A stretch of 40,450 bases of DNA from a virus. The position numbers and the translations under genes were made by a program. Shown here in pieces: positions 6,902-13,220 of this stretch. The stretch's first letter is position 1. Every line of letters starts with the position of its first letter. Under the pieces are notes generated by a model. That model ran no database searches. It was not told the DNA's origin and saw only the letters and a program-made list of their open reading frames with translations. Location of the stretch: positions 1 through 40,450 of IMG/VR virus record IMGVR_UViG_3300036944_000417. The stretch is one strand, 5' to 3'.

Positions 6902-7120
6902 TCAGTGACCCATGTGTTTGTCGATGTCTGCCTCAATGGAGCGCAGGGCGTCGGTGAGGGCGTTGGAGACAACGCCATCGGCTGGGAACTGGGGAATCAG
7001 GAAGTTCAGGACTTCCAGGACGGCGGTGGTGTCAACGCGATACCGGGCGGCGTGGATGGCCTGGTTGCGGATGACGGCAGCCTGCTGCTGCATGAACTCG
7101 GCGTGGGACATATCAAACAT
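6902..7120 (-). CDS. first gene of leftward early operon, hypothetical 72 aa
   Basis: Transcription from the promoter at 7170-7198 would reach this gene first. I choose ATG 7120 (MFDMSHAEFMQQQAAVIRNQ) because AAGGAG lies 8 bases before it. A GTG nine bases earlier abuts the AAGGAG and is unlikely. The protein is helical, with methionine and glutamine clusters and no recognised domain. First genes of such operons in lambdoid phages often encode antiterminators or regulators, but this one lacks an arginine-rich N-type motif. Confidence 0.6.
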   Translation of the reverse strand: MFDMSHAEFMQQQAAVIRNQAIHAARYRVDTTAVLEVLNFLIPQFPADGVVSNALTDALRSIEADIDKHMGH

Positions 7121-7169
7121 TTGGTTCACTCCTTGTGGGGCCGCTAACGGTGGGTGGCGGCTTGGGAGT

Positions 7170-7198
7170 AATGTAAGCGCACTTATCGCTTACGTCAA
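7170..7198 (-). promoter_or_regulatory. leftward early promoter (pL-like)
   Basis: Read leftward: TTGACG, 17 bases, TACATT, a good sigma-70 match. Operator-like sequences lie on the -35 element and across the spacer and -10 element. It points at the early operon beginning at 7120. About 40 bases separate the expected start of transcription from the first ribosome site. Confidence 0.65.
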
Positions 7199-7257
7199 GC
7201 ACTCTTACGTAAGAATGCTAATCTATTTATGACCGGTTGGTCAGTAAGCGTGTTTCA
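7173..7257. promoter_or_regulatory. operator cluster near pL (four 14-bp sites plus half-sites)
   Basis: Related sites: GTAAGCGCACTTAT at 7173-7186; GTAAGAGTGCTTGA on the minus strand at 7195-7208; GTAAGAATGCTAAT at 7209-7222, adjoining it head to head to form the palindrome TCTTACGTAAGA; GTAAGCGTGTTTCA at 7244-7257. GTAAGCG at 7173-7179 and CGCTTAC at 7187-7193 are also exact inverted halves. Two more copies of the same element lie at 9259-9295, so the same regulator probably binds both clusters, as in lambdoid immunity regions. Confidence 0.6.
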
Positions 7258-7262
7258 GGCGT

Positions 7263-7288
7263 AAAAAAACCACCGCGGAGGGTGGTTT
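7263..7288 (-). terminator. intrinsic terminator of the repressor operon
   Basis: On the minus strand an 8-bp stem AAACCACC/GGTGGTTT with a 6-base loop is followed by a T run. It lies 20 bases after the stop of the gene at 7308-8213 and ends the repressor, nucleotidyltransferase and partner transcript before it reaches the operators. Confidence 0.75.
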
Positions 7289-7307
7289 GTGTGGGGCAGG
7301 GCGGGCG

Positions 7308-8213
7308 CTAGTGCAGCACTGAAATCAGGGTGTGTTTGAAGATGTCTTTCTTCAACACTGAGTCGTAGTACCGGGCAGTTCTGACGCGCAGGCCAGCCTC
7401 TTTGCTTAGTGTGAGGCGCTGGACTTCGGCCATCAGTTTCAACGGGAAGCGTACTTTCTGGTGCTCGTTGTCCACACGTAGCCGGATCGCTCCAGTTTCA
7501 GCCATTGCACTCACAAATCCGCGCAAATTCTGCTCAATTATTTCCTGCTCTTTAGTGCTTTCAATCAAGTCAATTACGCGGTGTATTTCTGCGGGCGTGC
7601 CCTTCCATGTCTTCGGGTCATTTTGCCGCCACCAGGAAAATTCAGCAGCCATGCCGCTTTTCTCTGTGCTTTGCAGCGCTTCACCGATGTTCCTTGCCGC
7701 AATGCCTCCAACGGCATCTACGGCATCGTAAAAGTCATCTGCATCGGCGTTTAATAAACGGAAAGTCTGGGTTAAGGTGGCGCCAAGCAGGCTGATCCCA
7801 GTGAGGTCTTCCCTGCCATCGCCGGTCACAAAAATGCGGGTAGAACCGCCACCAGTCCCCGCCATTTTTAGGGCTATGGTGTCTTTCACATCCTGCCCGA
7901 CTCTTGCAGCCTCTTTTCCATTGCGAAGCCTGTGCGCCGCCTGGTTCAGGCCAAGGTTCAACGGCGTGATGATCTTCAAGAACTGACCCAATGGGATAGT
8001 TCCATGGTCTGCATAAGGGCCGATAAATCGAAGGTCTAGCAACTCTCCGGCGTCTTTTGCATGGCTCAGTGCTTCTTCATCCTGGCTGTCTTTTGCATAG
8101 CCTTCGTAAGCCTTCGCAAAGAAACTGGCGCCCCTGCTTCTTGGGTTGGCCAATGCCTTTTCTCTCCATGCTTCTGCTTGCTCAGAAAGATGTTTTGTGT
8201 GTTCGGGTGTCAT
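7308..8213 (-). CDS. 301-aa partner protein in repressor operon, function unknown
   Basis: The start at 8213 overlaps the stop of the nucleotidyltransferase gene (ATGA), so the two are translated together. The N-terminal 60 residues are charged helix; the middle has IPLGQFLKIITPLNLGLNQA followed by VKDTIALKMAGTGGGSTRIF, an alpha/beta pattern with a Gly-Gly-Ser turn seen in several uncharacterised bacterial proteins. The rest alternates helices (DADDFYDAVDAVGGIAARNI; RVIDLIESTKEQEIIEQNL) with short strands. No membrane segment and no catalytic motif that I can name. It is transcribed with the phage repressor and ends at a terminator, so it should be made in the lysogen: a position typical of lysogenic conversion or anti-phage genes. 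Confidence 0.65.
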   Translation of the reverse strand: MTPEHTKHLSEQAEAWREKALANPRSRGASFFAKAYEGYAKDSQDEEALSHAKDAGELLDLRFIGPYADHGTIPLGQFLKIITPLNLGLNQAAHRLRNGKEAARVGQDVKDTIALKMAGTGGGSTRIFVTGDGREDLTGISLLGATLTQTFRLLNADADDFYDAVDAVGGIAARNIGEALQSTEKSGMAAEFSWWRQNDPKTWKGTPAEIHRVIDLIESTKEQEIIEQNLRGFVSAMAETGAIRLRVDNEHQKVRFPLKLMAEVQRLTLSKEAGLRVRTARYYDSVLKKDIFKHTLISVLH

Positions 8214-8674
8214 AGGTAGAGCTTTGCGAACCCCTTGGTGCCGCTGGCGTCTTTGGTCATAGAAAACAACGCCTCCCAATAGATTAAATTGTTTTGTGCC
8301 TCTGGTGGAATCAAATACAGGTCCACCTGATACTTGCGCGAAATGGCTTGTTTGTCACCAAGCTGTTGGAGTTCATGGTACTGCTGATCGGTGCAGTTGT
8401 CTACGTGAGACTGCGGGAGCCACAGTGCACAGTCCACATCTCTGGGAGCTGGCTTTTCAGTCAAGAATGAGCCGTCAACCCACAATTCAAGGCCAGACAA
8501 TCCGGCGTCAATCATGCGGTTGTACAGGGCTGCGAACCCTTCCCACAGCTTTGTCCTGCGCTCGGATGGTGCGGCGCTTACGCACATCCGGTGCAATTCA
8601 GCGACAGTTTTTAGCTGCGGCCCAGGTTGTTGTATCAGTGGGGTATTTTCAGGTGACAGACTTCTTTGCGCCAT
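8210..8674 (-). CDS. nucleotidyltransferase-fold protein (DUF6932/MNT-like)
   Basis: A 154-aa protein with the minimal nucleotidyltransferase signature: LWVDGSFLTEKPAPRDVDCALWLP near residues 65-88 read as GSF, about ten residues, then D-x-D. A further aspartate on a strand occurs in YQVDLYLIPP near 117. This matches the GS..D.D core of small MNT-type proteins such as the DUF6932 group. Members of this fold act as antitoxins or as AMP-adding enzymes on partner proteins. Its start lies 26 bases inside the repressor gene, and its stop overlaps the partner gene at 7308-8213. A two-gene module expressed from the prophage is likely. Substrate unknown. Confidence 0.65.
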   Translation of the reverse strand: MAQRSLSPENTPLIQQPGPQLKTVAELHRMCVSAAPSERRTKLWEGFAALYNRMIDAGLSGLELWVDGSFLTEKPAPRDVDCALWLPQSHVDNCTDQQYHELQQLGDKQAISRKYQVDLYLIPPEAQNNLIYWEALFSMTKDASGTKGFAKLYL

Positions 8675-9233
8675 GTTGTGACAGGTTGAATTGTTCTCCC
8701 GCGTGAGCGGCCTCCGTCAGGCGCCTAGCCCGATCTTTTTCTTCTGGTGTTAACTGAGGGTCTTGCAATGCCGGTTCGGTCTTGTTGAATAGCAACGCCT
8801 GCAGCGCTGTGCTTATTCTTTGGTGGTTTTCTGGATTTCTGGCAAGGCTTGAAAGCAACGCGGCACAAGTTTCTCTTGTGGACGGGTCTGCGTTGGTGAA
8901 ATTCATGGCCAGGCTCTCAACGGCCTTCTCCAGAGCTGGCCCCGCGCTGCCACTGGCCTGCATGGTGTCGCCAGCCTCAGTGACGTTCAGGGTGCCGGTG
9001 ACTGCGTACTTAGGGCCTTTGCCTTTCGCTACCCACAGGGCGCATAGGCCGGTGTGCTTCTCAATTCTCTCGGCTGCCTCCTGGCTGCCAATACTTTGCA
9101 CGGGCCGCCCGTTGCCTTTCCCTATCCATTGAGAAACAGCAGAAGACGAGACTCCCGCAACCTTTGCAAGACTGCCAACTTCCAGGTTGAAGTCCCTGAA
9201 TATCTCTTCAACCCGGTCTTTCAAAGGAATCAT
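8649..9233 (-). CDS. CI-like phage repressor without peptidase domain
   Basis: A 194-aa protein. Residues 1-40 form a lambda-type helix-turn-helix (VGSLAKVAGVSSSAVSQWIGKG), followed by a conserved phage-repressor segment (IEKHTGLCALWVAKGKGPKY). Downstream I see no S24 serine-lysine autoproteolysis domain: the C-terminal half is helical (PALEKAVESLAMNF; TCAALLSSLARNPENHQRIS) and probably oligomerises. It should therefore not respond to RecA in the LexA way. It faces the Cro-like gene across the operators at 9259-9295 and leads a three-gene lysogenic operon. No strong ribosome site is visible. Confidence 0.8.
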   Translation of the reverse strand: MIPLKDRVEEIFRDFNLEVGSLAKVAGVSSSAVSQWIGKGNGRPVQSIGSQEAAERIEKHTGLCALWVAKGKGPKYAVTGTLNVTEAGDTMQASGSAGPALEKAVESLAMNFTNADPSTRETCAALLSSLARNPENHQRISTALQALLFNKTEPALQDPQLTPEEKDRARRLTEAAHAGEQFNLSQHGAKKSVT

Positions 9234-9258
9234 GTTAGACAGCTTAATTTAATTTTAA

Positions 9259-9295
9259 GTAAGAGCACTTGAGCGTTTAAAGTAAGCGTGCTAAC
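9259..9295. promoter_or_regulatory. operator pair between repressor and Cro genes
   Basis: Two copies of the 14-bp element also found near 7173-7257: GTAAGAGCACTTGA at 9259-9272 and GTAAGCGTGCTAAC at 9282-9295. The first covers the -35 box of the rightward promoter and the second fills its spacer and -10 box. Binding of repressor or Cro here would block rightward transcription. Confidence 0.65.
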
Positions 9296-9297
9296 AT
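9269..9297 (+). promoter_or_regulatory. rightward early promoter (pR-like)
   Basis: TTGAGC (9269-9274), 17-base spacer, TAACAT (9292-9297). The expected transcription start falls on or one base before the ATG at 9305, so the Cro-like message would be leaderless. Operators overlap both boxes. Confidence 0.7.
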
Positions 9298-9304
9298 TGG
9301 CCGC

Positions 9305-9508
9305 ATGAACAAAACTCAAGCCCTTGAATTGCTCGGCGGGACCGTCACCGCAGCCTCCGAAGCAATCGGCATCTCCCCAGCAGCGGTATCCCAATGGCCA
9401 GAAGAGCTTTCGGACTCTATTCGTGACCGCGTGCAGGCCGCTCTGTGGCGAAAGGCCGCAGAAACACAGGCGCGCACCGCTACTGAAACCATAGCAAAAG
9501 CGGCCTGA
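9305..9508 (+). CDS. Cro-like regulator
   Basis: A 67-aa protein with a compact helix-turn-helix, LELLGGTVTAASEAIGISPAAVSQWPEELSDSIRDRV, very close to phage Cro proteins of the YdaS/Cro group. It is divergent from the repressor across the operator pair and is the first gene of the rightward operon. There is no ribosome site upstream, consistent with leaderless translation from the pR-like promoter. It should compete with the repressor for the 14-bp operators and favour lytic growth. Confidence 0.8.
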   Translation: MNKTQALELLGGTVTAASEAIGISPAAVSQWPEELSDSIRDRVQAALWRKAAETQARTATETIAKAA

Positions 9509-9511
9509 CCC

Positions 9512-9721
9512 ATGGCCGACACCAAAGAACTGCGTGCAGATGCGTCTGCCGACCTGGTGCGCGCCCTGGACGCACTGGCTCTCAGCCACGACAAGAACCG
9601 CACCACCTACATGGTGGAGATTCTTGAGAAGCATGTGAAGGCTGAGTTGCATAGGGTGAATATCGTCACTTCCATGCTGCGAGGCAATCCACTGCTATCG
9701 GATACAGAGCGGAGCCAGTAA
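9512..9721 (+). CDS. ribbon-helix-helix (Arc/MetJ-like) regulator
   Basis: A 69-aa protein with a beta strand (KELRADASADLVRALDAL) followed by two helices (SHDKNRTTYMVEILEKHVKAE), the layout of Arc/MetJ DNA-binding proteins; the strand would enter the major groove as a dimer. It begins three bases after the Cro-like stop. A role as a second early regulator or as a control of the replication gene downstream is likely but not shown. Confidence 0.65.
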   Translation: MADTKELRADASADLVRALDALALSHDKNRTTYMVEILEKHVKAELHRVNIVTSMLRGNPLLSDTERSQ

Positions 9722-9753
9722 TGTGCGCCGCCGTACAGACCTCATAAAACACC

Positions 9754-11739
9754 ATGCCCATGCCACAACCAAAACCAATGATGGAGGTCGCGCAGGATTT
9801 GGCAGAGCGCGGCTTTCATGTCATCCCACTGAACGGGAAAAAGAGCCTCATCAAGTGGGAAGAGTTTCAGCGCAGGGCGCCATCCGAGGATGAGGTCGCT
9901 CAATGGTGGGCGCAGTGGCCAAACGCGAACGTCGGCATCATCACTGGCATCACCCATGTGGTTCTGGATGCCGACACGCCGCAGGCTGAAGAGTTCCTGG
10001 CCAGTGGCGCCGTCACGCGCACCCCATGGCGTGTCAAAACGCCCCGTGGCAAGCATTTCTACTACCGGGTGAACCCAAGCCTCCAGATGACCAATTCTGC
10101 GGGCAATGGGCTTGATTCCCGCGGCCTTGGTGGATATGTGGTGGCCGCTGGATCAGCGGGCTATTTCTGGGAAGTGGACATGGCCTACGGCGCCACCGAT
10201 GTGGGCGACCTGCCGGTGCTCACCGGCAAGGACATTTCAGCGGTCAACGCCTTCCGTGCGAACAAGGCCCAGCCCACCGACGCCACCGGAGAGCTTCAGG
10301 GTGAGGTTCTTGCCCACCTTGGCGCGGTACACACGCCGCACGACGGCGCCCCTGTTCAGGTAGGTGGCCGCAACAACGCTCTGGCCAGCTTGGTTGGCCA
10401 GTGGGTTAGCCAGGGCATGGTGCTCTCTGACATCCTGGCCCATGCCCGCATCTGGAACCAGACCAACACCCCGCCTATGGCTGACGCGGAGGTGATTCAG
10501 ACGGTCACCAGCATCGTGATTGGCCACCAGAAGCGCCACGGCGAGGTGGTTCCGCTGTCTCCGGCAGGCTCACCGGATGAGCTTTTGGCGCCGGACCAGC
10601 ACCCGCTGGCGCAATTTATTGAGATTGACGCACAGGTGTGCGCCCCTCGCTGGATTATTCCGGGCTTTATCTGCCACGGCGTGACGGTGATCAGCGGCTC
10701 ACAAGGGGTTGGCAAGACCACCGCGCTGCTCCCCCTGGCCATGGTGGCTGCAGGGCTGACCAACAACGAACTGGCACCCAAGCGTTGGCGCCATGTGGTT
10801 TACGTGACTGAAGACGTTGACCAGGCGCAGCGCATTCTTGCGGGCGTGGTGAATTACTCCAACCTGGGGGCCAAGCTGGACGGTGTTCGTGAGCGTATTC
10901 ATTTGGTGGCCGCAAAGCGCCTGTCGCCTACCTTTGTAGCGCAAGTGGGGAAGCTGTACCGGGACCGGTTTACCCGCGAGGTGGACAGCGTGCAGGTTCA
11001 GCCGCTGGTTGTCCTGGACACAAAGAGCGCGGTCCTGGATGTGGAGTCAGAGAACGACAACTCTGAGGCCAGCCGAATGATGGCGGCGCTCAAGCAGGGT
11101 TTTGAAGGTCTGCCGGTGTGGCTGATTGGCCATGTGGCCAAGGCGTCTATGGACAGGGCGGACGTTCTCTCCAGCCGCGGCGCCAGTGCCATTGAGGGGG
11201 ACGCGCATCAGACGATGTACCTGGTAAAGGAGGGTGATACCCGCTTCCTGATTAACGGGAAGACGCGGTTTGAGCCCCACTGGCGCGAACTTGAGATTCA
11301 CAGCAACACGGCAGAGACTCAGGTGCGCGATGAGTTTGGGGACATGGAGCACGTTGTTCTGCGCTGGGGCGTGGCCGGTGTGCCAACAAAGACACGGCAG
11401 GAGGCCGCAGAACAGGCCAAGGTGGAGAAACAGGACATGGCCGAGGCTGGTACAAAGCAGGAAATCATTGATGTGGTGCACAAGGCTTGGGAGGCTGGGG
11501 TGCCATTGAGTAAGCGCAGTGTCGCAAGTGCTACCAAGAAGAAGACGCAGGTTGTCTATGACCTGATCGCTGGGCTTATTGAGGAGGGCTACTTGGCAGA
11601 GATTGAAGTGCCCTCTCAAATTCGGATAAACAACAGCAGACCTGCATTTTTAGTGGCCTTGGATGCCCAAGAGCGCGAGGCCGGGAAGCCTTCCAAAGAG
11701 AAGCGAACCATCCCACCAAGCTGGGGGAAGGTTGTATGA
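9754..11739 (+). CDS. bifunctional primase-polymerase/RepA-like helicase
   Basis: A 661-aa replication protein. Residues about 12-165 form a prim-pol domain: HVIPLNGKKSLIKWEEF, then VVLDADTPQ giving the metal-binding aspartates near 72 and 74, and PRGKHFYY with the histidine near 101. Residues about 290-540 form a RepA-type (AAA_25) ATPase with Walker A SGSQGVGKTT near 314-323 and Walker B LVVLDTKSAV. The C-terminus has a winged-helix (TKKKTQVVYDLIAGLIEEGY). It primes and unwinds the phage origin, for which 11747-11966 immediately downstream is the candidate. ATG 9778 (MMEVAQDL) is an alternative start; neither has a clear ribosome site. Confidence 0.88.
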   Translation: MPMPQPKPMMEVAQDLAERGFHVIPLNGKKSLIKWEEFQRRAPSEDEVAQWWAQWPNANVGIITGITHVVLDADTPQAEEFLASGAVTRTPWRVKTPRGKHFYYRVNPSLQMTNSAGNGLDSRGLGGYVVAAGSAGYFWEVDMAYGATDVGDLPVLTGKDISAVNAFRANKAQPTDATGELQGEVLAHLGAVHTPHDGAPVQVGGRNNALASLVGQWVSQGMVLSDILAHARIWNQTNTPPMADAEVIQTVTSIVIGHQKRHGEVVPLSPAGSPDELLAPDQHPLAQFIEIDAQVCAPRWIIPGFICHGVTVISGSQGVGKTTALLPLAMVAAGLTNNELAPKRWRHVVYVTEDVDQAQRILAGVVNYSNLGAKLDGVRERIHLVAAKRLSPTFVAQVGKLYRDRFTREVDSVQVQPLVVLDTKSAVLDVESENDNSEASRMMAALKQGFEGLPVWLIGHVAKASMDRADVLSSRGASAIEGDAHQTMYLVKEGDTRFLINGKTRFEPHWRELEIHSNTAETQVRDEFGDMEHVVLRWGVAGVPTKTRQEAAEQAKVEKQDMAEAGTKQEIIDVVHKAWEAGVPLSKRSVASATKKKTQVVYDLIAGLIEEGYLAEIEVPSQIRINNSRPAFLVALDAQEREAGKPSKEKRTIPPSWGKVV

Positions 11740-11987
11740 AAAAACAGCAATTCCGGTGTTTCCAAAAAGTGGCGATTGCTACTAAAAACGTAGCGGAAAA
11801 ACCTGCCTATTTTTTAAGCAATTCCGGTGTTTCCAATCCGGTGTTTCCCTATAGGCAAAAAAATTTGGAAACAGCGGAATCGGCTTGGATGCCGAATTCC
11901 GCATATTTCGGTGTTTCGATTTGTAAGAAACACCGAGGAAACACCGGAAACACCGGAAACATCGAAATATCCAAAGGGGGCATGTGA
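11736..11987 (+). CDS. doubtful ORF over the origin repeats, 83 aa
   Basis: The frame starts with ATGA overlapping the primase-helicase stop and stays open for 250 bases. The peptide is odd: the iterons translate to Ser-Gly-Val-Ser and Gly-Asn-Thr-Gly-Asn-Thr repeats, and no domain is visible. Coding may be incidental to the repeat array, or the phage may use the region both ways. Coupling to the upstream stop is the only argument for it. Confidence 0.3.
   Translation: MKKQQFRCFQKVAIATKNVAEKPAYFLSNSGVSNPVFPYRQKNLETAESAWMPNSAYFGVSICKKHRGNTGNTGNIEISKGGM
11747..11966. repeat. iteron cluster with hairpin, candidate replication origin
   Basis: Core CCGGTGTTTCC occurs three times forward (about 11753-11763, 11824-11834, 11838-11848) with a variant TTCGGTGTTTCG at 11907-11918. 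In inverse orientation are GAAACACCGAGG (11928) and a tight 9-bp-period run of GGAAACACC starting at 11937, 11946 and 11955, plus a variant at 11867-11880. A near-perfect 11-bp inverted repeat with a 6-base loop lies at 11874-11902. Short A/T runs sit between. Iterons plus hairpin directly after a primase-helicase gene are the usual form of a phage origin. Confidence 0.7.
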
Positions 11988-12322
11988 TGAGCGCATTCCA
12001 ACGCAGAAAAGGGCGCACAGGCCAGCTTGAAGCACGCCACCTGTTGACCGGGCGCGATTGGTCTGTGGCTGAACTCAACAGCGGCACCTGTGCCGAGGAT
12101 TTCATTGCCGTAGACCCCACAGGCCGCAGCTTCAGCGTGGAGGTGAAGAACACGGTGGCCATCACCACCGCGCACCGGGCGCAGGCCATGGCTCAGGCGA
12201 AGCTGCGAAAGCTGCCTTGGATGTTGGTGAGCAAGATTGGTGGTACCTCATGCTGGCTGATTCAGCGCCAGGGTGAGAAGCCTGTGGTGTGGGCCGGGAG
12301 TGATGCGGCAGATGTCGCATGA
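11987..12322 (+). CDS. PD-(D/E)XK nuclease-like protein (possible junction resolvase)
   Basis: A 111-aa protein; ATG 11987 has AAAGGGGG about 6 bases upstream, while GTG 11984 is an alternative. The layout fits the small PD-(D/E)XK fold: helix with Glu (GQLEARHLLTGRDW), strand with Asp (CAEDFIAVDPTGR), then the SVEVKNTVAI strand with the ExK pair, then a helix and a terminal beta region (LPWMLVSKIGGTSCWLIQRQ). Phage Holliday-junction or flap nucleases of this size sit beside replication genes. It overlaps the next gene as ATGA. Family membership is inferred from the motif alone. Confidence 0.6.
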   Translation: MSAFQRRKGRTGQLEARHLLTGRDWSVAELNSGTCAEDFIAVDPTGRSFSVEVKNTVAITTAHRAQAMAQAKLRKLPWMLVSKIGGTSCWLIQRQGEKPVVWAGSDAADVA

Positions 12323-12513
12323 CGCACCAGATCAGTTCTGACGGGGCCGCGGCAGTTGACCAGAACTACTACTGGCAGCCCATCGAAACCTGCCCCCTGG
12401 GCGTCAAGGTGCAACTCCTTGGCAGGTCAGGGGTTGCGATTTACAGCACCTACTCCAGAAAAGACAAGTTCTTCACCCACTGGGCACCACTTCCAAAGCT
12501 ACGGAGAAACTGA
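12319..12513 (+). CDS. DUF551-like small protein
   Basis: A 64-aa protein with YYWQPIETCPLGVKVQLLG and FFTHWAPLPKL at the end. The WQPI..CP start and HW.PLP finish are the hallmark of the DUF551 family, small phage proteins of unknown function. ATG overlaps the preceding stop. It follows the nuclease-like gene in the rightward operon. Confidence 0.65.
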   Translation: MTHQISSDGAAAVDQNYYWQPIETCPLGVKVQLLGRSGVAIYSTYSRKDKFFTHWAPLPKLRRN

Positions 12514-12515
12514 AG

Positions 12516-12797
12516 ATGCTGAAAAAAGGCCAGCCCGTCAAATTTACCCGGCCAATGTCAACCATGCGGGTTGTCCTGATGGCCGTTGAGCAAGGCTCTC
12601 AGTACCGACACGAGATCGTCGTTGAGACAAAGCTGAAGGTGGGGCAGGTCAGCAGCGCCCTGTACAACCTGACGTTCATCGGTGCCATTGTCCGGCAGAC
12701 GGACGCAGAAGGCCGATCGGTGTACCTCATCCCTGGCAGGCACTACGGGGTGGCCCCATGCCTGCTGGGTGTGCGGTCCATCTTCGATGTGCGTTGA
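12516..12797 (+). CDS. winged-helix-like small regulator
   Basis: A 93-aa protein: STMRVVLMAVEQGSQYRHEIVVETKL then VGQVSSALYNLTFIGAIVRQ and a strand pair (TDAEGRSVYLIPG) make a plausible winged helix-turn-helix. It is the last gene before the late region, where activators or antiterminators of late expression often sit (position of lambda Q). That makes it a candidate factor for the CCTTTACCA-type element that begins two bases after its stop, but this is inference from position only. Confidence 0.5.
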   Translation: MLKKGQPVKFTRPMSTMRVVLMAVEQGSQYRHEIVVETKLKVGQVSSALYNLTFIGAIVRQTDAEGRSVYLIPGRHYGVAPCLLGVRSIFDVR

Positions 12798-12798
12798 G

Positions 12799-12818
12799 CC
12801 TTTACCAATCAGGACAAT
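12799..12818 (+). promoter_or_regulatory. late-region 20-bp element, copy 1
   Basis: CCTTTACCAATCAGGACAAT lies two bases after the stop of the last early gene and 103 bases before the terminase small subunit start. Fixed parts CCTTTACCA and GACAAT match all other copies. An intrinsic terminator follows 45 bases downstream, before the terminase gene, so a short RNA could be made from here. Confidence 0.6.
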
Positions 12819-12862
12819 GCCCCTGTCTCCCCTGGAAGTAAGGCGCAGTTGCCTCTTCTTTT

Positions 12863-12893
12863 TGCCCCTGCCCTCAAAAGCGGGGCATTTTTT
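12863..12893 (+). terminator. probable intrinsic terminator between early and late regions
   Basis: TGCCCC and GGGGCA pair across a 13-base loop and are followed by six T. It would end the rightward early transcript, or cut short transcripts begun at the element at 12799. The large loop and 6-bp stem make it moderate in strength. Confidence 0.5.
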
Positions 12894-12920
12894 AAGCGAA
12901 CAATCGAAAGAACTCGCGCA

Positions 12921-13220
12921 ATGACTGAAAAAATATCAACAGGAACCAAGGGCGGTGCCAGACCAGGCTCTGGCCGTAAGAAGGGGTCACCAAACAAGAA
13001 GACCGCAGAGGTACAGGCTGCGGTTGCTGCCTCCGGCCTCACTCCCCTGGAGTACCTGCTGTCCGTTATGCGCGACTCCAACACGGACCAGAAGGAGCGC
13101 GTTGCCGCTGCTCAGTCTGCCGCCCCGTACATCCACCCCAAGCTGTCCAGCATAGAACTGGGAGGTCCGAACGGTGGCGCAATCCCAACGAAGACCGAAC
13201 ACGTTGTCAAATTCGTTTGA
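12921..13220 (+). CDS. terminase small subunit
   Basis: A 99-aa protein beginning with the basic segment KGGARPGSGRKKGSPNKKTA, common to DNA-recognising small terminase subunits, then a helical region (PLEYLLSVMRDSNTDQKERV) for oligomerisation. It selects phage DNA and hands it to the large subunit, whose gene starts 47 bases before its end in another frame. Short compared with typical 140-180 aa, but similar short versions accompany terminase_3-type large subunits. Confidence 0.75.
   Translation: MTEKISTGTKGGARPGSGRKKGSPNKKTAEVQAAVAASGLTPLEYLLSVMRDSNTDQKERVAAAQSAAPYIHPKLSSIELGGPNGGAIPTKTEHVVKFV

Noticed and set aside
11221-11230. TGGTAAAGG as an inverse late element
   Set aside because: Only one half (CCTTTACCA complement) matches; the ATTGTC part is absent.
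11747-11966. CRISPR array
   Set aside because: Repeat units are 9-12 bp, in both orientations and partly overlapping, with no unique spacers of constant length.
9754-12797. Phage-encoded RNA polymerase to explain the late elements
   Set aside because: No protein in the window has the size or motifs of a single-subunit RNA polymerase.
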